The notes under the pieces are model-generated. The model searched no databases, was not told the origin of the DNA, and saw only the letters and a list, made by a program, of their open reading frames with translations. From assembly GCF_000524195.1 (NCBI RefSeq), contig NW_020170389.1:1760533-1824532 (forward strand): a stretch of DNA of 64,000 nucleotides, written 5' to 3'. Made by a program: the position numbers and the translations under genes. Positions 37,901-51,430 of the stretch are shown one piece after another. The DNA comes from Echinococcus granulosus. Taxonomy: Eukaryota > Platyhelminthes > Cestoda > Cyclophyllidea > Taeniidae. The number at the start of each line of letters is the position of its first letter. Within the stretch, counting starts at the first letter, position 1.

Positions 37901-40900
37901 TGAAGTTAATGCAATGTTGGAGGCTTGTCTTCAGAATTAGTAACGAACCTTCTCTACCCATTCATGGCATCTTAAATTGGTAACAAAAGAATAAATCATA
38001 GCCGAAAGTAGAACAGTGATAAGCAGCATTATAAATTAGATGGCTGAATTCCGCGCAAGGGAAGACAGTAGTCAAAACTACCGTTGGTGATGAGCTGAAA
38101 AATGTGATTTAAATCCGTTAATTATACATTATGAATATCAAACTAGCATTCAACTGTGTCCTTTCTAAGATTAATCTGAAGAAGCATATTGCGAATATAA
38201 GTGGACTTTACTTGTATATTGAATAGCTCTAATTTGTATTAATTCAGCTACATTTAGGATTAAGCTACGTTCAGCAGTGCGCAAGATCTATGCCGCGAGT
38301 GGTTCAAATTATGAATTGAAATTCCTGGAGTCTCAAAGAGTAGAAATTTTTTCTTAAAAGAATATTTTTAAGCGCTGTGGCAACAGAATAATAGGGAGAT
38401 TACATATGCTTACTTACCAGAAATGGTGAATCCCATATAGAGATTGGCAAAATAAAAGGGCGTGTCAAAAATACAACGTATTTTAAAATCTTACAATACT
38501 ACACCCCAAGGATGTTTATTATAGAATGGTTTATAACTGGTAGTACCGGGAAAGTAGCATACTTCAGCTGATGTTTATTTAAAGAGCTGGAGCCCTCTGT
38601 AGTAGTAGATCGGTCAAATTGTTGCTGGACGATTCCCAGTTTATTCACTACGCCTCAACTTTGGGTTGAGCTTTATTTTGCGACATTGCATTTCCGGAAC
38701 CTTCAGCCATGAACTGGAGATTGTAGGCTGGATGGCGAAGACTGTTATATGGTAATATAGCAATCAAAGCCTAAAAGCTTGAAGAATCCAAATCCAAAAA
38801 ACCTTTACAATAGGACCTAGTTGAAAGATCAACAAGTAAATATGCCAGTTTTGCTATGTACAAACTGAATTCTTAAAGTATTTTGGTTTTGCTCATATTT
38901 CCACGATGGCCGGAGACCAGTTATCTTTTTGAATAACAGTTTCAGCAGCTGTGATGTTTACTACCAGAATGGAAGGAAATATTCACAGCATGCTTAGTTG
39001 ACTTCACAATTTATTGTTAACTCTCTTCTACTACGTCTTGTTTTCGTAACATTCTTTTTCACAAGAATTTTAGCCAAATTTAGTAAAATATTTAAAGTTG
39101 TCCATGCCTGAGACAGGGGAAAATAACTTTAATTTGACTAAAATTTTGAATATTTTATCTCAAGTACATATTGCAATTGACAGTGCTTCAAGTGGCAGTT
39201 CTTAAAACTTAGGAAGCTACTCATTCGTGCAATTTAAAGACGCTTACGTCCCCTTAAAATGTATAAATTTGCCCTTATTGTGTTTTACCACGCAAAAATT
39301 GTTTCCGTATTTTTATTATTATTATTTTTATTTTTCTGGCAAGTTTTAGTTAAATTTAAAGAACTGAGGTTTAGAACAGAGCGACAAATTTTAGGATGTT
39401 TGAGCTATTACTTAATTTAATGCAGATAAGTGGAAATTCTGCCTTAAGGTGGAGCCCTTATCGGTGTCGCTGGGATGGCTTCAGAGAATATTTACTAGTC
39501 ATTTTTGCGAACACTTACTTTATGTGTACATGGTGTACATAAAATAACAAGATACTTAAGCCTTAGGGTGCCATGCGATTCCTGTACTAGTCAACAACTT
39601 TGCTTTCATCGGCTGTCTCCTTCAGTATATTATCCATTGGATGAATGGTTTTTATCCTTGTCCCTTAACAGTTAATATCGCTGAGATTATTTAACGCGCT
39701 TTGACGCAAATCCCATCAACTATGTACTTAGCATTAAAACTTAATTCGTAATTTATCCATCCCCATTGAGTCATAATCAAATTTGAGCATCTGTTTGCCA
39801 AACCATTTTAAAGTACAAGCAACACTGCACTGAGAGGGGTAGAATCAGTTTTACTCACCGAACCTTGTTGATACTTCGGTCAAAAACATATACGAGGAAA
39901 ACCCGAAGAAAAATTTTAGTAATGCATATGTTATCTCATGCAAATTTTATGCAGGTCAATCTATGCTTGTTGTTTGTTGTCATTACAGATAGCACGAACA
40001 AATAATCCTTTGCTAATTTTTCTCCTTCCTTACTCGTTCCGGGATGTAACGCATTCTTTTGATTGTTAATCAAGCCACCACTGCGAATTTTCATTCTTTA
40101 CTATGAATAAACTATGTAACACTAAAAATATTGCCAAAAAGAGTATCCACGAATTATTTCCCAAACGGCAGTCTTGACATTTGGTAAAGGTGATGAATTT
40201 AATGGCGAAATACAGATAATGACCTCTTCGCTCCCTCGTCAGTGACTTCGCTTTACTTTACTCCATCCAAAATCAAAGCAACTTTTTTTGCGCTCTCAAC
40301 TGAGGTTTTTGATCTTTAGCTGGATTTTTTATTTTCAGAATTTAAAGAAAGTCTGCCTTTTAGTAACCTAAAAAGCGACTTAAATATTTTTAGGCCTTCT
40401 TAGTATCTGGGTGAGCTGCTGAAGGACTGTTTGAAATGTGACTATGCTATGTGTCAGGGGAACTCTCCAAATCAATGTATTAAGTTATGATATTTGAATT
40501 TCAAACATTTACCTAGGCTTTCTATAAAGGAATTGTTGACTTCTATTATTTGTTTGGTCGTTTTACTGTAATTTTTGTATTCGATGACCAACTTTTCCCA
40601 TGGATTTCTACCTGTCTGAATACTTTTATCCCTTTAAGGCCACACAAGAAAATTTATAGTGATCACCATTTCCTCCAAATATTATCTACCTTTAGCTTCT
40701 TAGCTTGTAACTATAATAAAAACAACCGTATTTACATCTATTGAGACTTTATTTGGAGATAAAGTTTAAACATATGTGCCTATTGCTCTTTCACCGAGGT
40801 TCTATGTAACAAATCGATAGTTGTTGTGATCGAGCTGTCTTCGAAAATACCTTCATTTCATTCACCTCTTGGTCAAACGCAAGTGTGTCAAAGGGATTTA

Positions 40901-43900
40901 GATTCTTTTCTGATGCCAGTTAAAGACATCAGGTTTTTTACTCCGAAAATGAACTACTTCGCGTTCTTTTTTGTCAAAAATCTACTTTTTAAACTGATCT
41001 TTTGGACCGAAAAGAGGTCTAAATCGACTGAGTAAACCACAATCACTTATGCATCTGTAGATAATTTAATGGAAGAAATTCTTTTTTTAATATCATTGGT
41101 TTGCTTCCATTAATGCGCAACGTTTCATCTTTTGCACTTCAAGGCAATGTTTATGGATTAATGATGAAGTAGAAAGCATGCTTATGGTTTAAGGGTATTT
41201 TTTTCTGCTATTATTTCTCCTTATGAAAGCTTTCTTCATCCGAGTGTGTTTTCACAAACTTTTTTCCATGATGAACAAAATGAGCTTTTTGAATGATAAT
41301 ATTAAAAACGCATCGTGACTATTTACATTTTGGCAAAATAAGTAATTGACAACCTCATAAACATTTCCAAATTAAGGTTATTCAACAATTTATGCTACAA
41401 AATAGTGATATCTTTATCGAATGGTACCACGATGTTCTTTGAACTTTCTTTACATATGTTGGAATTAGCAGGTGTGAAGTAAAATTAATGGCGACAGTGT
41501 CGAAAAAAAGTGCGATGCTATGGTATGAGCTTTTATTTCCATATGCCTTAATTACCGGAGATATTTTTTGCATAACTTTTAAATTTTCAAGTTAAAGTGT
41601 AGCTTGGTGGACGTAGTAATGTGATAGGTCAAATTCATGTCACTCCCATTTAAGGTATCTATAGATGATGAACGGGTTTCGTCCACTACGTCTGTCCTTT
41701 GGTTTTTTTAGGCGACGACGCTGAAGGTCATTAAGGAGGCAAATTATAAAAAGACTGGTCTAATTGTAAATAAATTTATTATTGACAGTTTCTGTATTGA
41801 CGAATTATTTTCTGGAGAAAATAACTACAAATGCTTTGCGGGATGTCTAGTGGTAAGTTAGAAATACGTTTCCTCGAAAATGCTATTATCTGTCCCAGTT
41901 TAGCAAAAGGTGGGTAAATTCACTGCTAAGTACTTCGCGTTAGCAAAAGGATATGTGACTAATCACGCACATATTTGAAAGTTTTACTTGCTTCTACGCT
42001 TTTAAGACATAGTTTCAAAGGTATTGTTGATATTAGTTGTATTGCTTTTATCTCTATAGCCATTTTGAAGATCCACCTCGTGGTACTCCAGAGTGTAATG
42101 ACTCACTACTCTAGCCAATTCTACGAAGACACATCCTCACCTGCTTCCACTGCTGTCGTGAGCACTAGTTCCTATTGGAGAACACGTATCATTCGTGCAC
42201 TGAAGGAGCTCTGCCACGCATCTACGGGCTTCCAGCGCGTCGCCTCCATTCGACGTCTGTCCACTCTCGCAAGCTCCGGCTATAACGGACGTGCACTGAC
42301 CTTCGAGGTGATACTCTACTCCACCGGCCACGGCAGGACTTTAGCCAGTCTGGAGGAGCTCATTAAGCATCGTCTTGATGAGGCTTATTTGCCAGGACTG
42401 GGATCGCTCGATCCTGAAGCCAGCTATGTTCAGCGCTTGGGGGAGAGTATGCCTGGTAGGTGGTCAGCTAGCTTAGATTCTTTTAGCAAATGTTGCTTCT
42501 TCTATTCTGCTAGTGAGCTAAGTACAATTTTAGTCATAGTTAGGAACTAGGAATGATTTGTTTAATGCTCTAAGGTCTCACAGTAGTAATGAATGATTTA
42601 CCGGTTTTTCGATGCGTACATTTAAAATTTGAATTGTGCCATGAATTTGTGCATTAATGAAAATCAAAAATTGTATTTTATTTCTGCTTTATTAAAATTA
42701 ATCCTGAATTATATATTGATAATCTTGTGTGATGGAATGTCGTTATCGCAACTTCGGATATGTTTAGCTGCTTAAAAGTTGTGCTAAACGATTTCTTTTA
42801 AATTTCGACGGCTATTACTTCTAATAAATATTCGTGAAGTATAGTGTCTGTGGTTTATTCAAGCATGAACTCAAATATGTCAACTGGCTAAAAAATAAGG
42901 CCGTGTACTTCTTACTTTCTGATGTGTCAAAAAGTTGGAGCTTTAAGAAAATTCTAACTACTGCTTAATTATTCAACAGTTTAGGTCTAACGATTTTCGT
43001 AATTTTTATTATTTTGCTTTCTTTTTGTTGTCATCATTCGTCACTGATATTGTTATATGCCCTTATTCCGTAAAGTTTCTTCACAATTTTTTTGCATCAT
43101 TGTAGTGCAACACGAATTCACTCATGCAGATCTGTTTGTTTTCTACCTTTAGTAAGCATAAATTGGGTATTCCCATTTCTTTACAGTCCAAAATTTAGAT
43201 TTTATTAATTGCTTCTGGTGATACCAGCGTTTTCTTTTTTAAAAGTATCGTGGACCCTACAAACGTAATTACGACTAAGGCAACAGTTGTAATTTCACAA
43301 AGTCATGACTCACTTCATTTCTGATTTTGAGGCATAAAGTTGGAAGTCTAAATGTCATACAGTGCGAGAACCAAACTCATTTTAAAAAGCAGTTAGATTT
43401 TGTGTCGGTTCACCTGATGACCGTTACAAATGCTCAATCTGTCCATAAACGAGAAAGAAACTGCTATTAAATAAGCTGACTTTCGGTATGATGACGAAAT
43501 GTTTGTCCTATGCTTTTTGTCTAAGCAAAACATTTAATAAAACACAACGATAGAAAGGAATAAAAATTAGCTTTAGGGATTGCTTTTTTGCTAATCATCA
43601 TCTATAACGAAAACAGTTATATTCCATGGCTGCTCTTTTTACCGAATACATAACTCATTCTAATGTTACTTTCCAGATCGCTCCTACCCTGTTACACAGT
43701 TCTGAAGTTACCACCATTAAAACTATTTAGAGTTTTTGATATCTATTAGACTATTCTAAATTTTAAAAAAAATCCCAGGTGTCAAAATTAAGTCAACGAA
43801 TCACTAATGTGCCATTTCAATCGAAGCATGGCAGAAAATAAGCACGTACCCTGATGCCCGTATTTAAAACAGTGATCAGCTCGCAAACATTTAATGAAAA

Positions 43901-46900
43901 AATAAGGCACTGCTTTAACGCCTTTTTGTTTTTGCTCAGCCTTTGAAAGGATATTTGAAATATTTATGTACGCACATGACATTCTGGCTGTCGAAGATGA
44001 AAACGTTCCACGCAAAATAAGGGATTAATAAGTCGATTTCATTCAATTCTCTATATAATAATTTTGTAGTCTGGTCTAAAGAAAAATGTTGTTACAATAA
44101 AGTAATTGTTAGTTTTTTTCGGATATCTTAAAATTACTTAAAGGATTTCAATTTATGTCCACATTGAAGTGCAAAACCATTTTTTTCGTATAGTAGGAAT
44201 GATAAAGCAGAGCGATTATTATTTATTTAAAAATACAAAGCTTGTACGTGCTGTTTATCGCATAATACTTTATCTTTGGAAAACTTTGAACAACCATATA
44301 AAAGTGAATTCGGTTGTGCCCAATTTTTATGCATCGTGATACAGACATTTAACTACAAGTAATAGATCTCACTTACAAAAAAATTGCCTACGATTTTAGT
44401 CGACATTTTGTAGATACTATAATCTTGACAATGTTTGAAGTCTGATATTTGTTTTTTCACCTGAGAGAAAACAGCCTTGCCAGAAAGTAGAAAGCCAACT
44501 TATTTTAACTATGAGAAATTGGACATCATGCTGGTAATTAAACTAACAAAACAGTCTTTAGATGTAATTAGAAGGCAAGTTTTTAATCCTGAACAGGGAT
44601 TGGATTAAGTGAATTAGCTGTTTGTAAGAGAAAACGCATGTAATAGTTCTAACCAATCCAACATATTTGTTAAATAGTTTTGATTCCCCTATAATAAAAT
44701 AATTTATATATACTCCCATCTTGATGTATAGAAAAAAGGCAACTTTGGAGTTGCCTATAGATGAGGCTAAAATTTATTGATAGTGTTACTTGAGTAAACC
44801 CAAAATGTCCATTAATTTTGGCAACAACTTTGACGCAGTTGTTTCACCGAAACACTGAGAAACCACCGATATTATTGCAAGTTTACATCATAATCCAAGC
44901 TTTTGTTTACTTACTCTTAAACTTTACTGTGTTGCAGGTAAGAACTTGGATTTTAAAATCTGTATTCTTACAGATTGTCCTCGGGATGCAAGTGTTCTGG
45001 CATAATTTGTGATTGTTTCATTTAATTTCCAAATTGTTTTGTGGTAATTTTAAGTACTTAAAGTTTAGTTATTTCCATCAAAATTTTAGATGATTATATT
45101 AAAACCAGTTTTTTTCGAATGCGGAGTACCTTGCCAGATCTGAGTCCCATTGAATTTGAATGAGTGTTTATTTGGACTATGAGTAAGAAACGAGTGGTTA
45201 TCCTCCAGTCGACTTATCCTAATTTTATTGGTTGATATGAAATTTTATTAAGCTAACTTTTATATATTAATGGTTAAATAAAAATTACCTTATGTCATTG
45301 AATTCTTTTTCAGATCCCAAACCAGATTTCAGACAACATCCGGACGTCTACTCCAAGGAAAAGGAGGTACATGTGGTACCTTCTACTCTAGAATAATAAA
45401 ACAGCTATTCAAGTTCGTGTACTTACATCCCATCTGCCTACATTGGAGTTATGCATCCATTAGACCTATATTTTCAAAGTCAATATTCTTTTTTAATAAA
45501 CCGAATCAAATCCTTTGAATTGATATGTTTTTATGTAATTTTAGATCAAAGCGGACTACAAAAGTAATGAAGGTGTAGATCTGACAAGTATGTACCCCAA
45601 TTCCTGTATTTTACAAAAACTTAGGTAAAATTAAATCATATAAGTAGCCACAACTTTGTCCTTTCTGTAATTAAGTTTAATTAAATCTTCCTCCATTTTA
45701 ATTTGCTGTGTTAGAAAGTTACAGACAAACAAATAATTGTCGGGATGTGGATTTGATCATCTGACATGGTTAGAAGATAACATTGGGGTGTCTTTCGGAT
45801 TTAGACATGGGCAGAGATTCGCCGCAACAGGATTATCCTGGAAGCAGTCGTAGGTACCCCATTACGGTTCGGCAAACTGCTCATGAACTCGCAGTTCAAA
45901 ATAGTTGGAGACATCGAGAAATTCTCAACCAGCCCGGTGTTATTGCCGGTAGGCCAAAGTTGAATGGGCTTTTTTAATAGGGAATTTTTGTTTGATATTT
46001 GAATAGATTCCTTATTGCTTGAATAAAATAATATTTAAAAGTTTTGGAAATCAACAAAACACTGTTTAGTTTTAATTCACGAGGTTAATGCAATCACGAT
46101 TTTAAATCAGTGTAAAAGCAGGAAAAATGGCTAATCTAACAAAGTAAGTTAAATGTGCACTTGCTAATGCGATTTTCAAAAAGAAACTAGAAATTAGAAA
46201 CTGCGGCGATCGGTTGCCAGAGAAGCTTTTTAAGACGTAATTGATGTAAAATAAAGGCAAATAAACTTTCTTAGCTTTGTTTTATGTCATTGTACTAACA
46301 ATGCTGCACTGTACAATTTCTAAGATATAACCTTAATGGTTTTTCAAATTTGCACGAATGAGTCATTTTTTGTTCTTAGCTCTAGTTTTCATGACGATTT
46401 ACTGTTATGTTCTTAACAACTTGATGAAAAAGAGATGAACCTGGAGTTTTGTTGTTTCAATGTAATTCAAATGACAATTTTTCATATTTTTTAGAGTGTT
46501 ACCCTATTGTAAATTGGTTAGAAATTAAAGTCTTAGCTTATAGGTCAAAATAATTGTGTTCACTTTAGCATTTATATTATGTGATATGGCTAAGAAGAAA
46601 AGTCGCCGTAGGAATGGTTATTTAAAATATATGTTTTTGAGATGGTGAGAAGCAAACTTTGGTTATTCCAAGGAGATAAGTTTTTTTAATCCTCGTTTTA
46701 TCTGCAAATTTAAAAGAATTATATGTAGATTGGTAATTTTCTTGAAAGCAGTTGTTTTTTACTAAAATTCAAATTTACTGGAGCGTGTTCAGCATTCATC
46801 ATGAAAACCAATTTGATAACCCCATTCATTAATAATATCCATGCATAGAACTGTAAAATCAAATGCGTTGTTTAAAGTGGACTAGTTCATCGTCAGAATA

Positions 46901-47379
46901 AATCAATTGCAAATATATATTGAATTCTTTTAAAAGTACACCTTCATGAAGTTGCTTTGAAATAATAAACGCCGTTTTTACTTTTCTACTTTTTATTTCA
47001 GGTGACATAATTTTATGCGCATATTAATCTCTATTTACTCAAAAAGCATTCTTTTGCCTGGTAGGAAGACTAAAAAATTCTTATTGTATGCAATTAAAGG
47101 CGTTCATAAGGAAATCAGAGTACCATAAATTTATCTGATCATCACTGTTGCCCGTTGCTTTCGGGCAGCTTGTATTAGTTTACAATGTTACCAATTCACC
47201 CGTTAGCCATCGTTGGAAGTACTATCGCTGGATTGTTGTTGCTGATTCTGCTCATCCTCTTCTGCATATACCGTCTGCGCAAGAAAGACGAGGGTTCGTA
47301 CTCCCTTGAGGAGCCGCAGAAGGGTCCTGCCACCTCTGATGCTTATATGCGTGCTTCCAGTCGCGAATTCTACGCCTAG
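28981..47379 (+). CDS. syndecan-type membrane proteoglycan with a thyroglobulin type-1 domain
   Basis: Single-pass cell-surface heparan-sulfate proteoglycan family member. Exons: 28981-29028, 35255-35336, 37136-37441, 37502-37560, 41712-41852, 42092-42455, 45314-45366, 45545-45587, 45805-45948, 47207-47379 (stop TAG); 470 residues, all phases agree. Residues 1-16 resemble a signal peptide. Residues 46-143 are a thyroglobulin type-1 domain with six Cys (46, 101, 114, 118, 120, 143), QCNALDCFCV and GT. Residues about 236-318 resemble a SEA domain. Possible glycosaminoglycan sites are Ser199 (DELFSGEN) and Ser274. Membrane span 415-435; tail C1 RLRKKDEGSY (436-445), a short variable part, and C2 ending EFYA, the PDZ-binding end of syndecans. 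The last five exons are certain, the thyroglobulin exon very likely in the same gene, and exons 28981-29028, 35255-35336 and 41712-41852 tentative. The 100-N gap lies in its first large intron and may hide an exon. Confidence 0.85.
29030..35254. other. large first intron of the syndecan-type gene, contains assembly gap
   Basis: About 6.2 kb, AT-rich, without a convincing exon. A hydrophobic open frame starting at 29487 ends at a GTACGT donor (29615) in a compatible phase and is a weak alternative first exon. The N-gap at 34318-34417 leaves the content of the intron incomplete. Confidence 0.3.
34318..34417. other. assembly gap, 100 N
   Basis: Exactly 100 unknown bases, the usual placeholder for a scaffold join of unknown length. 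The exact 1485-base repeat starts 130 bases downstream, so the order and copy number of sequence here are uncertain. Confidence 0.99.
34548..36032 (+). repeat. first copy of exact long direct repeat
   Basis: The block is repeated without visible difference at 62516-64000, offset 27968, over 1485 bases to the window end. It lies in the syndecan-type gene and includes the tentative exon 35255-35336. The true right end cannot be seen because the second copy runs off the window. Confidence 0.95.
35255..35336 (+). CDS. tentative Cys-rich exon of the syndecan-type gene
   Basis: An 82-base open segment between a TAG acceptor and a GTACAC donor encodes PIDFIDWEDCRSSFKDYTED followed by ECQSVKR. Its end phase (+1) fits exactly onto the thyroglobulin exon at 37136, and its start phase fits the signal-peptide exon at 28981. 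It is acidic with two Cys and a tyrosine in an acidic setting. The same segment occurs again at 63223-63304 in the duplicated block. The donor is not strong, so coding status is uncertain. Confidence 0.4.
37561..41711. other. large intron of the syndecan-type gene
   Basis: About 4.1 kb without a supported exon. A patch at about 38590-38760 is richer in G+C and looks like a piece of an interspersed repeat, class unknown. A short ATT/TTA-rich low-complexity run lies near 39313-39340. Confidence 0.3.
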
Positions 47380-50300
47380 TTCTACCACCACTACTCGTTT
47401 CTCTCTTGTATATAGACTTCTGTCCTTCCCTTTCATCATCAAATGCTTGTATTTTCTCTCTCTCTTCTTCCGCCACACCACTAACTATACTTTCTGCATG
47501 TGGCTTCTTCAAGTAGCAGCTTAGGTTTTAATTAATCTTGCACATTATTTTTATTCCCTTACTCTTTGTCTTGTAAAATTTGTTTATCCGGCTTTTGCTA
47601 TCAATGTGTGCACCTGTGAGCGTGGGTGCGAATGTGTGATTGCCTTCAGCCCACGTGAATGCAAGTAATCGCATGAGATGGAATATAATCATTTGTAGAT
47701 AAGTATTCCTATTCGATAGGCGATGATATAAAGCGAGAAGTTTATGGGCTTTTGTGTATTTTTTGCATCTTTTTGATTTGCCGATGGATCCTTATAGTAA
47801 CCGGATTAGTGTAATAGTTTTGCATGAATGCCTAAAATGTATTCGATGGCTATTTCGCAGCATACAGCGCCACTTAGATCTCCAAGTTTTTACACATTGA
47901 TGCAAAAAAGTGTTTTCAAAAAGGATTTGATTCGGTAACTTATTATCTTTGTAAAGTACATTTAAGGTATGCATTATTTAGAAGGCCTACTTAAGCGGTG
48001 CATACATAGAAATATGATTGTAATAAGTTGATAGTGCTAGATTTCAATTTAGCTTTAAAGATCTTGATATAGGCGAGTGTAATTTTGTGCCTTTAAACGT
48101 AACATCTTCCACCTTGAATTTCACTTTTCCAGACATGTAGCAGTTCATAGTGAATTAGGTCAAATTAGAAACAACTCGGAATTGTGTAAGGTGTTGATCC
48201 TAAATTAAAATTGAAGGGCGGTGTCTGTGACGTGATGTGCTACTATTTTTTGGACAAGTTGAATTTGCAAACTTCCTTTAGGTAAATTTCGTCAATTAAT
48301 CAAAAAGGTCTTTCTACTAAACAAATTGTTTTCTAGTATGTCAGACGTTATTTTTATATTTTCATGAACGCATAAAAGCCCAATAAATAATCGCGAAAAT
48401 AGTTGCACAATATTTATGAGTTCATAAAAGAATCCTCAAGATAACCATCCTTAAGAGTTTTAAACCTAGACAAAACTTTAAGGAAATTGTAAAAGAATTA
48501 ACTGCTTCGTTTGATTGTTCTATTTACAGTGTCAATTTTATTGCTGACAATTAGAAATATTCGCAATTTTCCCCAAATTGATCTTCTTCAGTTTGTTTTA
48601 AGACATTACTACTTTGTCGTTTTCACATGTTTAAAAGTATTTCACAAGCGAATCGCCAAAGTGGAAATGTGTAAGTCTTTGACATCGGTGATACTTTGTA
48701 AATACGGATCAAGTGAAAATCACAGACAAGAAGACTCAGAGGCTAGGACGAAAGATAAAGCATGGTAATTATTGTGCCGAAAGTCCTGAAACAATACGGA
48801 CTTGCTCCACTGCTAATGGATTAAATGTTCACTTTGCCGAAATAGTTTTTAGCTTTCGAATCGCTTTATGCTATTTTGACACGATATAACAATTTGTTTT
48901 TCATTTATTCAAGTTTAGCACAAATTGTTCCAAGACGACAAACTACCGAAGATAATTACAATGATGAAATTTAAAATAATATTGTTAAATAACATGTCAA
49001 TGTATAGATTTTGGTAGAAGCTGTATTTGTTGTTTAACAATTCAACCTCTGAAAAAGTTTGAAAATTATCAGGAGCTGACAGATTATGCGGAACATTTAA
49101 ATCCATGGGAAATTGCTGATTAGTTTACAACTAATACCATCATTTATGGTACCGCATTTTGGACAAAATAACAAGAAGCATTTCTTATTTTGCGTAAATA
49201 TATTGTGTGCTACTTATTTCTGCTTAGGATTCTTTTTAAAATCTGTGGTCAGACACCGCTAGCACATTTACAAGTGAGTCTTTGTGGCTCAGAGAGATAA
49301 CTATGAATAGCATCCACGAGGAGTTAAATTGGTATAACCATGCAAAAAAAACGTACAAATTGACGTACATACAGCGCTAATATAAGGACCCACCATAAGA
49401 AGGAATAATTTGCCCAGTTAGAATCACGGTCGTTATTGGTATGGCAACTGTGCAAAAGCATACACCAAAGTGAATTCAGAGCGATACTGCTTCTCGAGCC
49501 GCCATTCCAAATATTTCTTTCCAAAAGATGAGCCATCACAATTCGACAAATTCGCGAGAAATAGACTAAGGCATTTCTTGCACTATACTTTTTAATTCAA
49601 TTAACGTAATTCATTTTAAGAGGTTGTTACATAGCTAATTAGCTTATATCACTTCCATTTCGATAAAGGCTCTTGAGAATACTGCATAGTTTTATAAATA
49701 TGGGAAAGCAAATACAGAACTATAAAAAACTGCGGTCTTAGGACTTCGCTGTGCCATTCGTATATTTACTGCCTTGACAAAGTAGAATGGATTGTTTTCA
49801 TTTTTTCTACCTTTCGGTGGTAATTCACACCTAGTATGCAAGAGTGTTGACACGATCATCGTCGACCTAATATATTCCACAAATTGTTAAATTAGACAAC
49901 ATGGTTTGCTTGGTATTGAATAAGTAAATATTTTGTGAGCATCCGTAAACCGATTTGAATTATCATGTTTTTGTAGCAAAATATAGAAAGGTTTTTTTGG
50001 TTAAAAAAGTGTTGCGATTTATATAAAGTTCCTTTACTTTAATAATTCTGCTCTAAATCCTTTTTTTGAATTGATCCTTTTTACCTATCTTATTTTATTA
50101 GGCTTTTAGAAATTTAAAAATTGTCGCATCAGCTACACCATATTTTATAGACCATGCAAACCACTTTCATTCTGTTAAAGTAGTTAAATTAGAAAATCCT
50201 AAGGTACACGATGTGGAAAACTGACCGTCTTAGTGTGATCAAGATAGCTAAGCTACCATAACTAAGGACGGATGCATTAGTTCCTTATCCGAGGGAAGAT

Positions 50301-50500
50301 TGTTTGCTGATTCCCTAGGTGGCATTATGCGCTTGTTGTAGAAAATGCGTCCATTTTAATGTATTTTACCTGCACTGGCAAAATAGTTAACCAATTAAAT
50401 GTGCTCATGTCATACAAGGTAAGAACAATTTAAACACGAATACCTTCAGTCGTCCCACCAAAAGAAACTAAGTGGAATATTTAGGGACTTTGCGTAGTGT
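47380..50500. other. 3' flank of the syndecan-type gene, then intergenic AT-rich DNA
   Basis: The first roughly 150 bases after the stop are pyrimidine-rich (TTCTCTC runs), as expected of a 3'UTR. An AATAAA occurs near 48383. Past this point I see only short chance frames on both strands and no gene. Confidence 0.35.
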
Positions 50501-50539
50501 CACAAGTCTTCCTTGAATATAAATAACCATAGTACGAGA

Positions 50540-51430
50540 GATTGCCGGTGTACAGAAGGGATGGATGCCAAGTTCCACAGTGGAAATACAAAATAGCTTT
50601 AATTATCTGCAAAATTAAAACAGAGAGTTTAGTAAATAAGCCAAATTATGCAGCCCTTCTTTCCCCCTTTGAGCTTCGTCCTCGATGCTACCCTTGGTCA
50701 AGCGCTGTGATTGCCATCAGCTCTCAATTGGCGCAGTAAGGAAAAACAAGCACAAGCCATTTACTCTAGTCATCAAATTTGCGTGCATCACTGATGCTTT
50801 TTAGCAATTCCACCAGATTTGAAATTTTTTCTTTTAGGAAGGCTGTATTAAAGAAAGGGATAATGTACACTTGTTAGTCGTAACAACACTGGCCCAAGAG
50901 CAGGGTTGCTTTAAAAAATAGCTCTATATGAATAGATCTCTGGTCTGTTCCTACTTGTCACTTTGTTCTTGCCTAACCAAATTTGTCCACCTAGCTAGAG
51001 AGGTAGAGATTCACTGCTTGTTCACCTAAGTGACATCGCCATGCAAGTATTGTGGACAACTCCGTAACGAACTTTGCAAGATGGGTAATAATTGATGCCG
51101 CATCAGTTGTTAATTGGCTTACTTTATGGACACGGAACTGGGGTAGTTGCCTGAGGTAAACTTCATTTTTAACCATTTTGTTAAAGGTCGTTACGGCCTA
51201 TCTAATCTACAATGTATTAATGTCACACTGAAACTTAACAGTAATTGAAGTGAGGGTAGCTATCCTTTATGATGGAGTTCAATTGCCTGACATCGCTGTA
51301 GCGGCCTGAGTCTTTCCTGAAGACCAAAGAAATCATAGCCTTAGGGAAAAATTTGCATTGCTGAAGGGTTAGAGGACTATTGACATAGCTTAAGGCACTG
51401 CCCTCCAACAGAAGTGCCTAGGCAAGACCC
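50540..51430 (+). mobile_element. degraded copy of the short LTR (TRIM-like) element
   Basis: Three stretches align, with many differences, to the younger element at 52481-53339 in the same order: about 50650-50790 (internal part after the first repeat), about 51000-51180 (the part with GTAACGAA and the CAGTTGT run), and about 51297-51430 (terminal repeat beginning TGTAGCGGCC and sharing CTGAAGAC.AAAGAA). The 5' terminal repeat is too decayed to place. The left boundary is approximate. Confidence 0.55.

Noticed and set aside
42137..42331. 64-codon minus-strand frame
   Set aside because: Antisense to the SEA-like exon 42092-42455, which is fixed by splice phases.
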